Assembly: GCA_039602395.1 (NCBI GenBank)
Contig: JBCNJP010000003.1
Coordinates: 13,909,691-13,973,690 of the forward strand
Source of the DNA: Deinandra increscens subsp. villosa
Taxonomy: Eukaryota > Streptophyta > Magnoliopsida > Asterales > Asteraceae
DNA length: 64,000 bases
Reading direction: 5' to 3'
Positions 52,580 through 63,840 of this stretch are shown here, in pieces. Every line of letters starts with the position of its first letter. Position 1 is the stretch's first letter. A model generated the notes under the pieces. That model worked only from the letters and a program-made list of their open reading frames with translations, had not been told where the DNA came from and searched no databases. Position numbers and translations under genes: made by a program.

Positions 52580-52722
52580 TAACAAATAAATCTCCTATCA
52601 ACTTTAATATATAGATTTTCCCTAGCATGAGTGGATTCTGTTAATTCTTTATTTTCTTTTATCTTATCGTAGTTTCCTGTTACAACGCGCGATCGAGTGA
52701 AAGGAAAGAACAGGAAATAGCC
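52580..52722 (+). promoter_or_regulatory. short 5' flank of the DUF2499 gene
   Basis: Only 143 bp separate the foldback element from the start codon. TTAATATATAG near 52607 is a possible TATA element, and pyrimidine-rich sequence follows. Promoter and 5' UTR must lie here, or partly within the transposon. Confidence 0.4.
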
Positions 52723-53845
52723 ATGACTATTCTTACGACATTGCTATCTTCTTCAACCCCTTTCTTTTCCTCTCATCAAAATCCACAGAAAACCCTAAAT
52801 ACCAAATCATCTTCTCCCAAAACCCCGATTGCAACCAATACCCCAAATCTCGGCAACAATAAAGCCATCCCAGCTCTAATTGGCGCCGGATTTGCCCTAA
52901 CATCACCCCTTTTCGCCGGAGCTGCTTCCGCTGCGGAGCTTCCATTGTTGTTAGATTCATCCCTGAAACTCGTCGAACCCTCCAATGCTCTCTCACTACC
53001 CACTTGGGCAATCCACGTTTCAAGCGTCGTTGAATGGTAAGTTACAAAATTAATTAATTTCATTATTAATTTATTTTACCGAATTACTGATTTATTAGCA
53101 GTTTGACACTCTGTTACAATTTGAGCCTAGTCTTTGATTTCCAATTTCAAGCCTGTTGCTTTATTAATTGTTTTTTTGTTTTTTTTTTTAATTTTGGGAA
53201 ATTTGGAAGGGTTACAGCAATGGTTTTAGTATGGCAGTATGGGGAGAAATCTGGATATGAATCTTGGAAGGGGCTATCTTGGGGTATGGTGAGTTTTAGA
53301 GCTCTTGATATATTAGTTTTGGTTTTAAATGTTGTTTACTTATCTGCTTACAAAATAATAAGCTTATGTACAAATTTATGGTCTGCACATAATAAGTTAG
53401 TTGCATTCAGGTGCCCCTGCTCGGCGGAGCATTTTGCGCGTGTACTTGGCATTTCTTTTATAACTCGGAGTCACTAGAGGTAATAAGATTGATACTTCTC
53501 ATTTTTTAACAAATTTTAAAAATGCCATTTTTAGAGGTTTAAACATGTTTTAGGTTAGGGCTTAGTATAACTGTTTGTCTGTTTCACACCTGTTCAGACG
53601 ATTTTGGCCGGAACATGGCCTAAAAATGCTTTTGAAAATAGAGATTGGTATAAAATTCATGAAATGTAAAAAGACAAATCTTGACTTTTTGTTATTTGAA
53701 ATAGAATAAGGTCTTACTCACCCAACACAAATTATAGGTTTTGGTTGCTCTCCAAGGGGCGTTGACGGTTATTGGCAACACTACAATGTGCATAGCTGCG
53801 TACCGAATCTATAAATCATCACAAGAACGCTCCACTGATACATAA
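52723..53845 (+). CDS. DUF2499 / Ycf49-like protein, likely plastid
   Basis: Four exons, all with GT-AG borders: 52723-53036, 53210-53288, 53411-53479 and 53738-53845, giving 189 residues. Phases fit throughout (phase 2, then 0 and 0). Residues 1-70 are rich in Ser, Thr and Pro with few acids and then a hydrophobic AGAASAAE-type site, as in a chloroplast transit and possibly thylakoid-directed leader. The conserved part starts at LPTWAIHVSSVVEW and contains VAMVLVWQYGEKSG-like sequence, WKGLSWGM-VPLLGGAFCACTWHFFYN and VALQGALTVIGNTTMCIAAYRIY, with two or three membrane spans. This is the DUF2499 family, related to Ycf49 of algal plastids and cyanobacteria. The biochemical role is not known. 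No disabling change is seen; it is the only convincing host gene in the window. Confidence 0.9.
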
Positions 53846-54836
53846 GCATTTGTATCGAATCTATAAAACATGCAGTTTCTTCATAGGTCAACTATCTTTA
53901 AGGTAAATTTTCCTTAGTTTATCACCACCATCTTTGACAATCTAGCACTCAAAATGAGTTGCATTTATTATTTAGTTAAGAAAACGAAAAATGTACATGC
54001 TTGCTGTTCTTGAATCGGCTTGTTGTTATTATCATCCAGAGTTGTGAAAAACATTATCTTTGAAAAGGGTACAGTTGTAGTTTCTATTTATACAATTATA
54101 CTCTAATGCTATATACGAGCTTTCAATTTGCATTTACTGAAACTGGTCTTGACTCTTGACAAACTGTGATCATGGGGCTTTGCATTTGACTTTGACTTCT
54201 TTTGTGTATCATAAGAAGATTTAGAAACATTAAGCAAGAAAGTTCCTTAGATGGTGTATATATCCTATGATAAATACTGATAAGGTTTATTTATCAGGAC
54301 AGCCTATAAGTATAGCACATTTTTTTGGTTCTTTTTAGAAAGACATGTGGAAGTGAAAATTGCAGACCTGTTAAGGATGAAATTATCATGACAAAGTTTT
54401 AATCTCTTGCACTAACCTACCTGGACTGTTTCTAGATGTTGAAAGTTGATTAATTTTAAGGTTATCTAGGTAGTCAAAGGTGCACTGAAGGCGGAACAAG
54501 CGTATGTCCGAGACAAAACAAAAGCGCAATAACTAAAAGGTAAGAAATATTATACTATAGTCATAGAAAATCAATACTTTCAACAAATATAATTAAAAGC
54601 CTAATAATATAGTAATTAAAATCATCTAGTTAAAACCAAAAGTTCAAAAGTAATAATAATTTATACAAACATTCATTGTTCATCATCACTATCACCAAAA
54701 CAATCCAAGCTCTCATTCTCAAATTCATTTGAATAATGTGCTTGAGTTTCGTCTGGTGTGTCTTCTCCATGTCAATCTTAATCTTCTAAAGCCAATGAAG
54801 TTAAATGTCATGAAGATGTTGTCGATTGCCTAGCTT
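53846..54836. other. 3' flank of the DUF2499 gene and spacer
   Basis: The 3' UTR should lie in the first few hundred bases. No further gene is recognised; AT-rich. Confidence 0.5.
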
Positions 54837-55249
54837 GGTTTTAAAAAGCGTGCCTCAAGGGCTGAGGCGTGAGGTTACACAAGGCGAGAACTCCAACGAC
54901 ATAAGACGTTGGGTTTACATGAGGCGTCGGTGAGGCACAATTTTTAGGAAAAAAATTGGCCTAAGGCGCCAGAGTGAGGTGCACTTTTCGTATATTGTCT
55001 ACTTTTATGCTTCATGATGATGTGCGTCAGGCTTTCTAGGTTGTGCATAACTATATATTTTTTTTAAAGTTATTAAACCATATATAGAGCTAATTTGTGT
55101 CTAATTTGGGGTAACCTACGAGTAATATACTACAAATTTATATAATATATTGTGCCTCATGTATGAAAAGTGGTTTGCTTTTTTCGCCTTACATCTCGGC
55201 TCAGGACCTTGTCACCTCAGCTCGGCTCGCCTCACACTTTCTAAAACCA
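54837..55249. mobile_element. small TIR element (MITE-like)
   Basis: Left end GGTTTTAAAAAGCGTGCCTC, right end GCCTCACACTTTCTAAAACC. The inner sequence is rich in GAGGCG/CGCCTTA phrases, also in inverted order. Target duplication unclear. Confidence 0.55.
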
Positions 55250-55429
55250 TGTTGTCTAGTGCTTGATGCTCCTAATCTCTCCCGCCCCACTTGCATTTGC
55301 TACATCAAGCCATGTCAAGTCGTCATTCTGAAAAAACTAGCTCTTCTTCATCCATGTTTCCAATCCTCATCATTGTCATCAATGTCATTAGAAGATATAG
55401 GAGCATAAGCAACATCACTATTAGAGTAA

Positions 55430-55833
55430 GGGTATGTTTGGGAGTGCTTATTTGAGTGTAAAAACACTTTTAGGTAAAGTGCTTATTGGCTTATTACTTT
55501 TTGAAAATAAGGTTTTAAAAAATGTTTGGATCAACTTTTGTGGTGTGAAAAGTAGGTTATTTGTGTAAACTGACCACAAAGGACATTCTTTATATATCAA
55601 TTAGGAAGGTCATGGGTTATTGTGGGGTAGTATGGTAATTTTGTTACCTAAAATCCAAATAGAGTTTTGAAAAGCCAAGATTTTGGTGCTTTTGAAAATC
55701 TCCTTTTTACTCTTTCTCCAAAAGCCATTTTGAAAAGTGCGTTTGCACTACCCGAACAATATTTTTAGCTTATTGATTTTTTAAAAAGCAAATAAGCCAA
55801 TAAGTTGATTTCTAAATGGTTACCCAAACATCA
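55430..55833. mobile_element. hAT-like MITE
   Basis: GGGTATGTTTGGGAGTGCTTAT at the left is mirrored by ATAAGTTG ... ACCCAAACATC at the right. An inner AAGTGCTTATTGGCTTATT pairs with AGCCAATAAG. No coding. Target duplication was not resolved. Confidence 0.55.
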
Positions 55834-56190
55834 CGTAAGTGTAGTGGACTACTCCTTCACTTCTCTACTTATTATCACATCAGCAACCACATTAACTTTC
55901 TCTTTCTTTTACTCCACTTCATTGAGTCACAGTTATGGACTACTCTTTCATTTCAGGGTTAAAAATAAAAATTTAAGGTTAAATGTGAAAATACTAATTA
56001 AAATTAATATTTTCAATTAAAAAAATTACATAATAAATAAAAACCATAATATAATATAAGACTAATATGAGTCCGAAATTTATACAAAAGACTGTTGGAT
56101 GAGAGTTTATTAACACAACAAGATTAGGGACGATTTTCGCTGTTTATATCTAACGATTACAGTACCTGGAGATAAAAACATGGCATGTTA

Positions 56191-56536
56191 AGGCTGTGTT
56201 TGACGTACTAGCTGAAAAGCTAGCTGCTAGCTGATGAGCTAGCTGCTAGCTGATATGCTAGCTGGTAACCTATAAGCTAGCTGATAAACTAGCTGAAAAA
56301 TATAAAATGAAATAAATGTACATGTCATAAATGTAAATAAAGATATTTATTTATAAGTTAGGGAAGCGTAAAACTGGAAATATTATAAAAGCAAGTTGAA
56401 ACGCTACTCCAACTAGCTTTTTAAAAGCTAGTTTTTTGACGTTACCAAACAGGACTTTTAAAAAAGCTAGCTTTAAAAAAAAAGCAGCGTTTGGTACGTC
56501 TCAAAAAGCTAGCTTATGACGCGCCAAACACAGCCT
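56191..56536. mobile_element. hAT-like MITE with AGCTAGCTG repeats
   Basis: Inverted ends AGGCTGTGTTTG and CAAACACAGCCT. The left half is a cluster of AGCTAGCTGCTAGCTGAT repeats; the right half has AAAAGCTAGCTTT. GTGTTTGG-type ends suit hAT elements. No clear 8-bp duplication was seen. Confidence 0.6.
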
Positions 56537-56615
56537 AAACCTACCATCTACTCCTATTTATTGAGTAAAATCAACTAACACCCACGTGCTTAAAACATCC
56601 ACGTCTACCTGCTTA

Positions 56616-58131
56616 GGCTATGTGTAATGGTCATGCTCTTTCAAGCCCCACCTAAGGGCATGATCCGCCATGTGGACAGTGACGTGGCAAGTGGGCTTGA
56701 AAGGAAAATGGTAGTAATGGTCAAGCCCCTTTCAAGCCCCTTGCAATAATTACCCTATTATTATTTTTTTCAATTTAAATAAAATGAAATCTAATAAAAT
56801 AAATAAAAAGGAAAATGGTAGTAATGGTCAAGCCCCAGCCGCGGATGACGATGTTTTCGATTTTTTAGCGCGCCTTGTTCTTTGCGTCAAGTCGGGTTGA
56901 CTCCTCCACTTGTCACTATCCCGAAGGATCAACCAACACTTCATGTATTGAAAAACACCTCTTTCCGCTTGGTATTCGACTAGTGCACTAGATTGAATGA
57001 CCTCGTCATTCTCACCGCTCTTCCAACCCGCACGAATACGGTTGTAAACCGCGCTAAAAAACCAACAATGCTTGTTGATTTCTGTCCACTTTCCGGAAAT
57101 GGAGTCCCGAGTTCGATATTCGTCCTTCTTGAGCAACTTGTAGAAGTTTTTGCGAATGTTCGACCAAAACATCGTCTTGTCTTGGTGGTTAGCTAGTATT
57201 TAAAAAAAAAACTAGTTTAGTACATAATCACAAAAGTAGAAAAAAAATAGAAAACTTTTATGAAAATAAACTAAAAAAAACGTAAATAAAATAAATAAAA
57301 AATCGAAATAAGAAAAAAATAAATACAAACCAATGACGGGATCCTCCGATGCCTCGATCCAACATCGACATAGCGCCACCTCCTCCTCCTCGGTCCATGC
57401 GTAGATAACTCTCTTCTCACTCGGTTCGTTGACAACCTTCTTCTTATGAGATCGTTTCCTCGGTTTTTTTTTACCCACCCGCTTGTTGCGTTTCGGGTAC
57501 CACCTCGCAATCATCTTCTTGTGACGGTGTTTGAGATGGTGGTGTTTGAGCTTGTGGTGTTTGAGCTTGCGGTGGAGGTTGAAAATGCCCTTGAAACGGG
57601 AGTTGAAACGGTGGTTGAAACGGCCCTTGCAACATCGAACGTGGTTGAAGATTTTGGAATGGGTGTTGTTGCGTGTATCCGGAGAATCCTTGAGGAGGTT
57701 GAAGGTTTGCCATCATACTCCACAACTCTTCGTTGGTCGGTGTTTGATCATTTTCACCGGACCGTGGTGTCGGAGAACGACCGAAAGGTTGCATTTTTTG
57801 TGAATAAAATGTGAGAATAGTAGAAGAGTATAGAGGAGGTTGTGTGATTTTTTTTGAAAAAAGTTAGATTTATATATATAGGGGTTAGTTTATATTGGTT
57901 TAAATTGAAAAAAAAAACAAAAAAAAAAAATTTAATGTTCAACGGTCAAAAAATGACCCGTTGAACGGTATTTTTGACCACTTTTCCCCCCAATTCGGCG
58001 TGATAAGTCCCACGCCCAGGATCACTTTTCTCTCTTTCGCGCCCCACCGTAGTGGTGGAGGGCGCTAAGGGGGCGCTAAGGGGGCGCTAAACTCGGTTTC
58101 AAGCCCCTATCGAGCCCCATTATACATAGCC
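56616..58131. mobile_element. PIF/Harbinger element, non-autonomous
   Basis: 1516 bp with ends GGCTATGTGTAATGG and CCATTATACATAGCC, flanked by TTA (56613-56615 and 58132-58134), the standard Harbinger target. It contains a minus-strand Myb/SANT-type ORF2 gene but no DDE transposase, so it is a deletion derivative. The GGCTAT(G) termini link it to the MITEs at 18846 and 52208 and to the remnant ending at 47671. Confidence 0.9.
56828..57794 (-). pseudogene. Harbinger ORF2, Myb/SANT-like DNA-binding protein
   Basis: Exon 1 starts at ATG 57794 (MQPFGRSPTPRSGEND), with a Gln/Pro-rich leader. It then reaches KKKPRKRSHKKK and ITYAWTEEEE-like VIYAWTEEEEVALCRCWIEASEDP, the Myb/SANT (trihelix-like) start used by Harbinger ORF2 proteins. 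The intron is about 57336-57196 (GTTTGT to CTAG). Exon 2 (57195-56828) gives FWSNIRKNFYKLLKK, SGKWTEINKHCWFFSAVYNRI and FQYMKCWLILRDSDKW, and ends in SKTSSSAAGA. Near 57466 the frame must shift by one at GGTGGGTAAAA, where frame 1 hits a stop, so the copy is probably broken. The C-terminus is shorter than usual for the family. In active elements this protein helps the transposase bind DNA and reach the nucleus. Confidence 0.75.
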
Positions 58132-58134
58132 TTA

Positions 58135-58654
58135 TAGTCCTCACCTTCCACCTTCCATGCTTCCAACTTACTCGGTCAACATGGACCAAGTCTATATTAA
58201 CCAAATAATTTTTGGCCCGTTAACTCTATGACCCGGTTTGACCCGTACCCAATCAACCCGATTAAGATTATTTTCAACAAAGACGTGTCTCAAACTTACA
58301 CAAAGCCGCTTACGAGACCAAAAAAAAATAGTTTTTCAAAATAACTCTGTTTTAGATAAAACTAAACTTAGATTAAAATGTTAAGAATTTTTTATATAAT
58401 ACTAAGTATTTTGATTTTCTAAAAAAAATATACTAAATAACAATTTATTAACAAAATATTTGTTGAGGTGCTAAGATAATTAAAAAAAATCCGCGTGGAC
58501 GAAACCTAGTTCGCATGGAGAACTCTACAGAACTTTCAAAAGTGGCATGTAGGGGCGGTGTTCCACGCGCGGCCACACAAGCCATCTCACCACCAACACA
58601 TGAAGACGTAACCCATAACTCCTAGCCTTATGACCATTCGTGAGTGTTTGATTT
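58135..58654. other. intergenic spacer
   Basis: No gene. AT-rich with a run of A near 58320. Confidence 0.5.
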
Positions 58655-59521
58655 GTTGGGTTTTACAATGGTATCCGGATTACTGTTTACTTACAAAACA
58701 AGCTTTACCGAACTGGTTTTAATTAACAGTTTACAATTAAAGTGTTAAACGCAGCAGAATAAAATCAGAATGTGAATACCAGTATTTAAAACCCTATTAC
58801 AGGATCATTGATTAACCAATACGCGAAAATACAGGTAAACATTAAACAATATCTAATCTAAAAGTTTAGTTTAGATATACCTTAGCGGTGTCAACAAAGG
58901 TTTAAGACACCGAATGCAATGAGCTAGTGTTAGACGAGAATGGAACCAAACAACCGAGAACCAGAAACGACGAGCGGTGGTGATCGCTATGATGTGAGGT
59001 CGTCAGCACTACGATGGAGACTGGCGTTGGCGTGGCTGTAAGGAGGCGGTGTGCAGACAGCAACTCGCAGCAACGATGGTCATGCGTAGGCACCGATGGC
59101 GGCGGTAGGCCAAGGTGGTGCTGACAGTTGGCAGGCGCGTGGGGGGGGGTGTGGGGTGTGGGGATTGTTTTTGGAGAGGGGATTAGGTTTTTTTTTTCTT
59201 TCTTTTTCCTTTTCAAGTGATTAATCCTTAATTACTATGGTTGTTAAATAACCATTCTAATCCCTAGAGAACAATTCCATTAATCTAGACGAGAACTAGT
59301 CCATAGAATTTGTCTACAAATTATTATTAATCATATTAATAATAATATTAATTATTAATTATTTATAACTAATTATAAATAATATATAATTGTTCAGTTC
59401 CGTTTAATTACAAGTTAACCATTTAAGCGAGTTTAATGTTCGTTGCACCCGGTGTAACTCTTACGGGTTCTAACCGGGTTAGGTTAAAGATTTGTCAAGT
59501 CTGGACATACCAAATCCAACA
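58655..59521 (-). repeat. copia 3' LTR (minus orientation)
   Basis: 867 bp with TGTTGG...CCAACA ends. On the minus strand it is preceded by CCAAGTGGGTGAC, a polypurine tract typical of copia elements. The small frame at 58902-59216 is a low-complexity chance frame. Confidence 0.75.
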
Positions 59522-60620
59522 GTCACCCACTTGGACAGAACACGACAAGATCAACGCATACAGATAGAGGCACTCTAGCTGTACATGACTGTCCTGACCA
59601 GCTATGACACTTTAAGTCAACAACGAAGGTATATAAGTTGTCAAACAACATATTTAGACTTATGGTAGTTCTTAGTCATCTATCCCTTCCGTATAAGACA
59701 TCAATCGAACGATGTCCCTTATTGTTGCATATAATGCAAGAGTGCAGAATCCCTTATTGACTGCATACAGCTCCCACTGAACTTCATATCCACTCCCAAA
59801 GATAGCCTTTATGACTGGCAGTTATGCGACATCAGTTGACTACAATAAAAAAAACAAGTCCTGGTAAACGGGAGTTCTAGTATGTATATCAGTCTCAGGA
59901 TGCTAAATGAGTATACCATAATACATCTTATGACTGGAATCCATGAAGATGATTTGATGCGAGTTACATCCAACGTCATTCTCTAATGAGGTCTGTGAGT
60001 TAGGAAGTCAACCCTTTGAGTCCATAGTCAGAATAGTCTTAATTCAAATTCGTTCCATGATTTTGAGCGACTACAGAATTATTTTTGAATACTAGATTCA
60101 TGGATTAAACGTATTAAAACCAAACTCAGTTATAAAATTTAGAATTTGCACTTAACTCTGTAAATCAAATGTGAATACTAATGTATAACATCCAAATACC
60201 AAATCAAAGCATACAACTAGCTAGTCAATATCTTGCATCATGTCATCATGTATATGATGTTAACAAGTCTTACGAGTCATTTGTTTAGCGAACATGTCAG
60301 CTAGGTTTTGATATGTGTTAACTTTTGCCTATTAGAATATCTCATAGTTCCAGTATTTCTCTTGAATAATGGAATTTTTGTGTGCCGGTTTTGTGAGTAT
60401 AATAGTGCTCCTTGGTATGCATCGCAGATTCTGTGTATCACAAAATGTCTTGATTGGTTAATACGGTAACCTTGTCAAGATCCGTTCTGAACTCCTTCAG
60501 TCAACCAGCTTTATGTTTTCACTTGAGGTCGCTATTAATTAAACACACCACGTATCTAGAACATGGTAAAAGAAACGCAAGCCAAATCACTGTCCATAAC
60601 CATTGGTATAAAATTCAAAT
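59522..60620 (-). pseudogene. decayed copia pol end and 3' region
   Basis: On the minus strand VNTYQNLADMFAKQMTRKTC ends at the stop at 60262-60260. NLADMF-K is the signature of the C-terminal end of copia RNase H. Upstream, stops and shifts break the frame (HYSREILEL can be read near 60330-60390). The 740 bp between this stop and the LTR is untranslated 3' sequence. The rest of the element (gag, integrase, RT, other LTR) is not in the window to the right, so the element is truncated. Confidence 0.65.
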
Positions 60621-63138
60621 AAATGTACATAAAGCAGCAATATCGAGTTGTACTCCACTGTGAACTTGTATTCTCTTTTATATAAGAGTAAATACCAACC
60701 TATTTTTTTTTTTAAATAATTGTTGAAAGTTTAGTTTTTATAGAAAAATGCCAACAAAGACAATCACTTTGGTTTTCCCTATATTTGTCAAAAAATAATT
60801 ATTGACAAAGTCCTATAGGTAATGCCACAACATATTGTATTCGTATTGTATGTCTAGTTTTGAACCATACTAAAAACTTTCAAAGTTTTGACACTTGCAC
60901 CCAACCCTATCGCATTTTGCCACCTATAGTCATAACTCATAACATAAACAAAGGGGAAATTATTTATGATAGTAGATGAAATCCAATCAAGCAGCATCTT
61001 TGATATGGCAAAGTATGCTTCTGCACAGAAATCAAAGTGCAATAAACCACTATGTAATTTTGAATACAATAATTTATTGGAGTATAGCTATATAATAACA
61101 AATCAAATGTAAACATACTGCAACTCTGCAAGCTTTAAGAGTTTCCTTTCTATTGCATCTCGGAGCTCAGTAGTTTTCTGGAAATATGTATCAAGAAAGT
61201 TTCATAAAAAACCAACACTCTAAAGATCCTAGCTTCTATGAAACTTGTTTTCATTGATGTTTAGTGAAGATGGAAAACCAATATGACATATAAATAGGTG
61301 CCATCAACATCAATACTCATTATCCTTTTAAAAGAAAACCATGGTCATGTAATTTGAAATCAAATATGCAAAGTTCTGATGGTTAAAGAAGCTCATTCTG
61401 TTTAGTTATCAGCAAAGCAGAAACAAAGATACCCACCTCAATCATCTCTTAACTTTTCAATTAGCCCAGGCTGTGATTGAAAGCAGAAAGATGGTGGTTC
61501 TGTTCACTATGCAGTGAAGATGTTGGAGGATTTGGACAAAATCAAAATACACAATCAAGAAGTGTTCTTATGTCATTCAGGGGCTGTGCATAGTAATAAT
61601 ATTACATGACTTTGAGAAGGCAAAATGGTTTTCTATTTGAATTAGTATGAAAATGTTATAATAACAGTAATATTAGCTATGTAGGCTCACCTGCAAGCAC
61701 TTGTATATTATGAAAAAGGGGCCAGCAACTATAGTGACCTCACTACTGATGCACCAAATTCCATAGGGATTTTTACATAAATTGCAACCACCTCCCCCCC
61801 CCCCCCCCTCCCTCTCACACACACACACACTTATGTTTTTTTTTTTGAAAATTTAGTTTTTATAGAAAACTGTCAAGAGAAACTACTTTGGTGTTCTTCC
61901 CTGTATTTGTCAAAGAAATAATTACCCTAACTTTGTGAAAAATTGAACTTTCATCCCCTTCATTTAGAGTTGAACTTTTACTCCAGATATACAGCAGCAC
62001 CAACTCAAATAAAACAAATTTCTAACATCTTCAATTTATATATCTAACAATCTAATGATTATTCAATAGTGGACCAAGAAAATGTATATGCAGTTTCTTT
62101 TGGGGTGGAGTGGAGAGGATTATTACTTACATGCTATGATAAATAGATCTCCAAAATAAATTATTGATAAAGTCCTATAGATATGACGCAACCTATTGTA
62201 ATCATAGTGTATATTTCCAGATTTTTAGATTTTGAAGGAAACATGTAGTTCTGTTATGTAACAAATAGTCAAAGGGGTTATTTGTAATTGTAGTCATGTA
62301 GAAGGGTTAAATATAAACTTGTACCCATTGGGTTGTTTACTTAGACAACCCCATTTACCCCCATTTAGAGAAATAAGCATCGATGATATTGAGAGTTATC
62401 TCCTTCTTCTCTGTCTCTCTTGTATTCTCTAAATCGATCCTTATCAAGTTCATAGGGATGTAAAAGAATTCCTACTCATGGAAATGCTTAGCAAGCAGAG
62501 AGTGTTACAGCCAGAGGTTCCTATTCACAAGAATAAAAAAAGGTATAATAATTGAACACTCGACATATAGTACCTCATAACAATCGTGTATATAGAAATG
62601 GAAACAAAATTCTAAACGCCTAGGAAGAACGGAAGAGTACACGTTGAGATGCAAAATTGAATGCTTACAAAATTCCAACCTCTAGTACAAGTATTTCCAA
62701 GAATCATAATAGTAGTGGTGGCGGTATCAGTTTCACCACTATCATAAAAAAATGCATGCTTACAAAAACCTTTACATAAAATCAAAATGACCATATCAGT
62801 TCTAAACTTTGATACATATTTTTTATACGGACTCTACTATGTACAGTTCATAAGTTTTTGTTTGTTCTATAAAACGGTAGAATCACTAACAACTCAAAAC
62901 ATATTAAATCATAAGTAATGGTGATAGCATGCTAACATGATACACGTCTAATCTAATAAAACTGTCATTTAATCTAATCAAGCTAATATTATATTGCTTC
63001 TAAATGTAATAAATTTGTAGGTAAATCGTCTATATGTCATCTATCTCCTCATATTTTTTTTGTACATTTGAAGTAAGATAAAACTGTCAAAACTCAACAC
63101 CATCAAGAACAACTTAATCCACATTTTCTTCATTACCC
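60621..63138. other. AT-rich intergenic sequence with microsatellite
   Basis: No gene recognised. Contains a C-run, CTCC, then (CA)n microsatellite at 61790-61830. The phrase TTTTTATAGAAAA...TGCCAA...CTTTGG...TATTTGTCAAA recurs at about 60735 and 61855, and a phrase around TTATTGACAAAGTCCTATAG recurs at about 60800 and 62161, suggesting two copies of an unnamed repeat. Confidence 0.5.
61790..61830. repeat. poly-C / (CA)n microsatellite
   Basis: A run of about 16 C, then CTCCCTCT and (CA)n of about seven units. Confidence 0.85.
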
Positions 63139-63594
63139 TCATTCCTCTTCATTTCCCACTCCATTTCCTTGAACTATGTCCACTAGATCCTGCTCATCTT
63201 CACCCTCTTCCTCTTCATTTCCCACTTCATGTCCTTCTTCATTTGCCACTTCATCTCCCTGGACCACCATGTCTGTTAGATCCTGTTCATCTTTACCCTC
63301 TTTCTCTTCATTTCCCACTTTATGTCCCTCTTCATTTGCCACTTCATCTCCTTGAGATGGATCCTGGTTGTCCTCACACTTTTCCTCTTTATTTCCCACT
63401 TCATGTCCTTCTTCATTTGCCACTTCATCTCCCTGAATCGGGTCTGCTGGATCATGCTCGTCTTCACCCTCGTCTTCTTCATTTCCCACTTTAGTTGCCT
63501 CTTCATCTCCATGAAAAACATCCTCGAGAATGTCGGGATAGTCAGTTTCTTCATTTCCATGCGTGCCTTCTGTCACGTCGCGCCTAAATCTCAT
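63139..63594 (-). CDS. acidic tandem-repeat protein, unknown
   Basis: 151-codon frame from ATG 63594 to the stop at 63139. About residues 38-151 are tandem copies of a unit GDEVANEEGHEVGNEEEEGE followed by DEQDLVDIVQ-like text, 27-31 residues each (DNA period 81-93 bp); the last copies are shortened. The product would be strongly acidic and probably disordered. The short leader before the repeats (MRFRRDVTEGTHGNEETDYP) shows no signal peptide and no known domain. It could be the 5' part of a transposase-like or host gene whose other exons are decayed, or a minisatellite with a fortuitous frame. No splice partner was identified. Repeat-preserved frame across variants hints at past coding constraint. 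Confidence 0.45.
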   Translation of the reverse strand: MRFRRDVTEGTHGNEETDYPDILEDVFHGDEEATKVGNEEDEGEDEHDPADPIQGDEVANEEGHEVGNKEEKCEDNQDPSQGDEVANEEGHKVGNEEKEGKDEQDLTDMVVQGDEVANEEGHEVGNEEEEGEDEQDLVDIVQGNGVGNEEE

Positions 63595-63759
63595 ATTACT
63601 ACACCAAGTTTTCGGAATTTTCTACTACATTCAAGAGGCATTTGGAGCTGCTGGAATTCTTTGAAAACTACTACAAGGTTCTAAATCAACCCTTAAGATC
63701 TAATCAAAGAAGATTATAGATTACTCTTGTACACCCATGGAAAACTATATATTTTGATA

Positions 63760-63840
63760 GAATCTTCTAGATAACAACCATTAGATAATTTGTATGAAAT
63801 GGTCTAGAATGATCTAGACCGGCCCTTAACAAGTATAAAT
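63760..63840 (+). promoter_or_regulatory. promoter-like cluster near the right edge
   Basis: GAATCTTCTAGAT at 63760-63772 fits the nGAAnnTTCnnGAn heat-shock-element pattern. GGTCTAGA-ATGA-TCTAGACC at 63801-63820 is a perfect 8-bp inverted repeat. TATAAATAGG starts at 63834. The arrangement points to a plus-strand promoter (host gene or LTR) whose transcript would run out of the window; an ATG at 63982 is followed by a stop after five codons. Confidence 0.45.

Noticed and set aside
58902..59216. 104-codon minus frame taken as a gene
   Set aside because: Lies within a copia LTR and is Pro/His/Thr low complexity.
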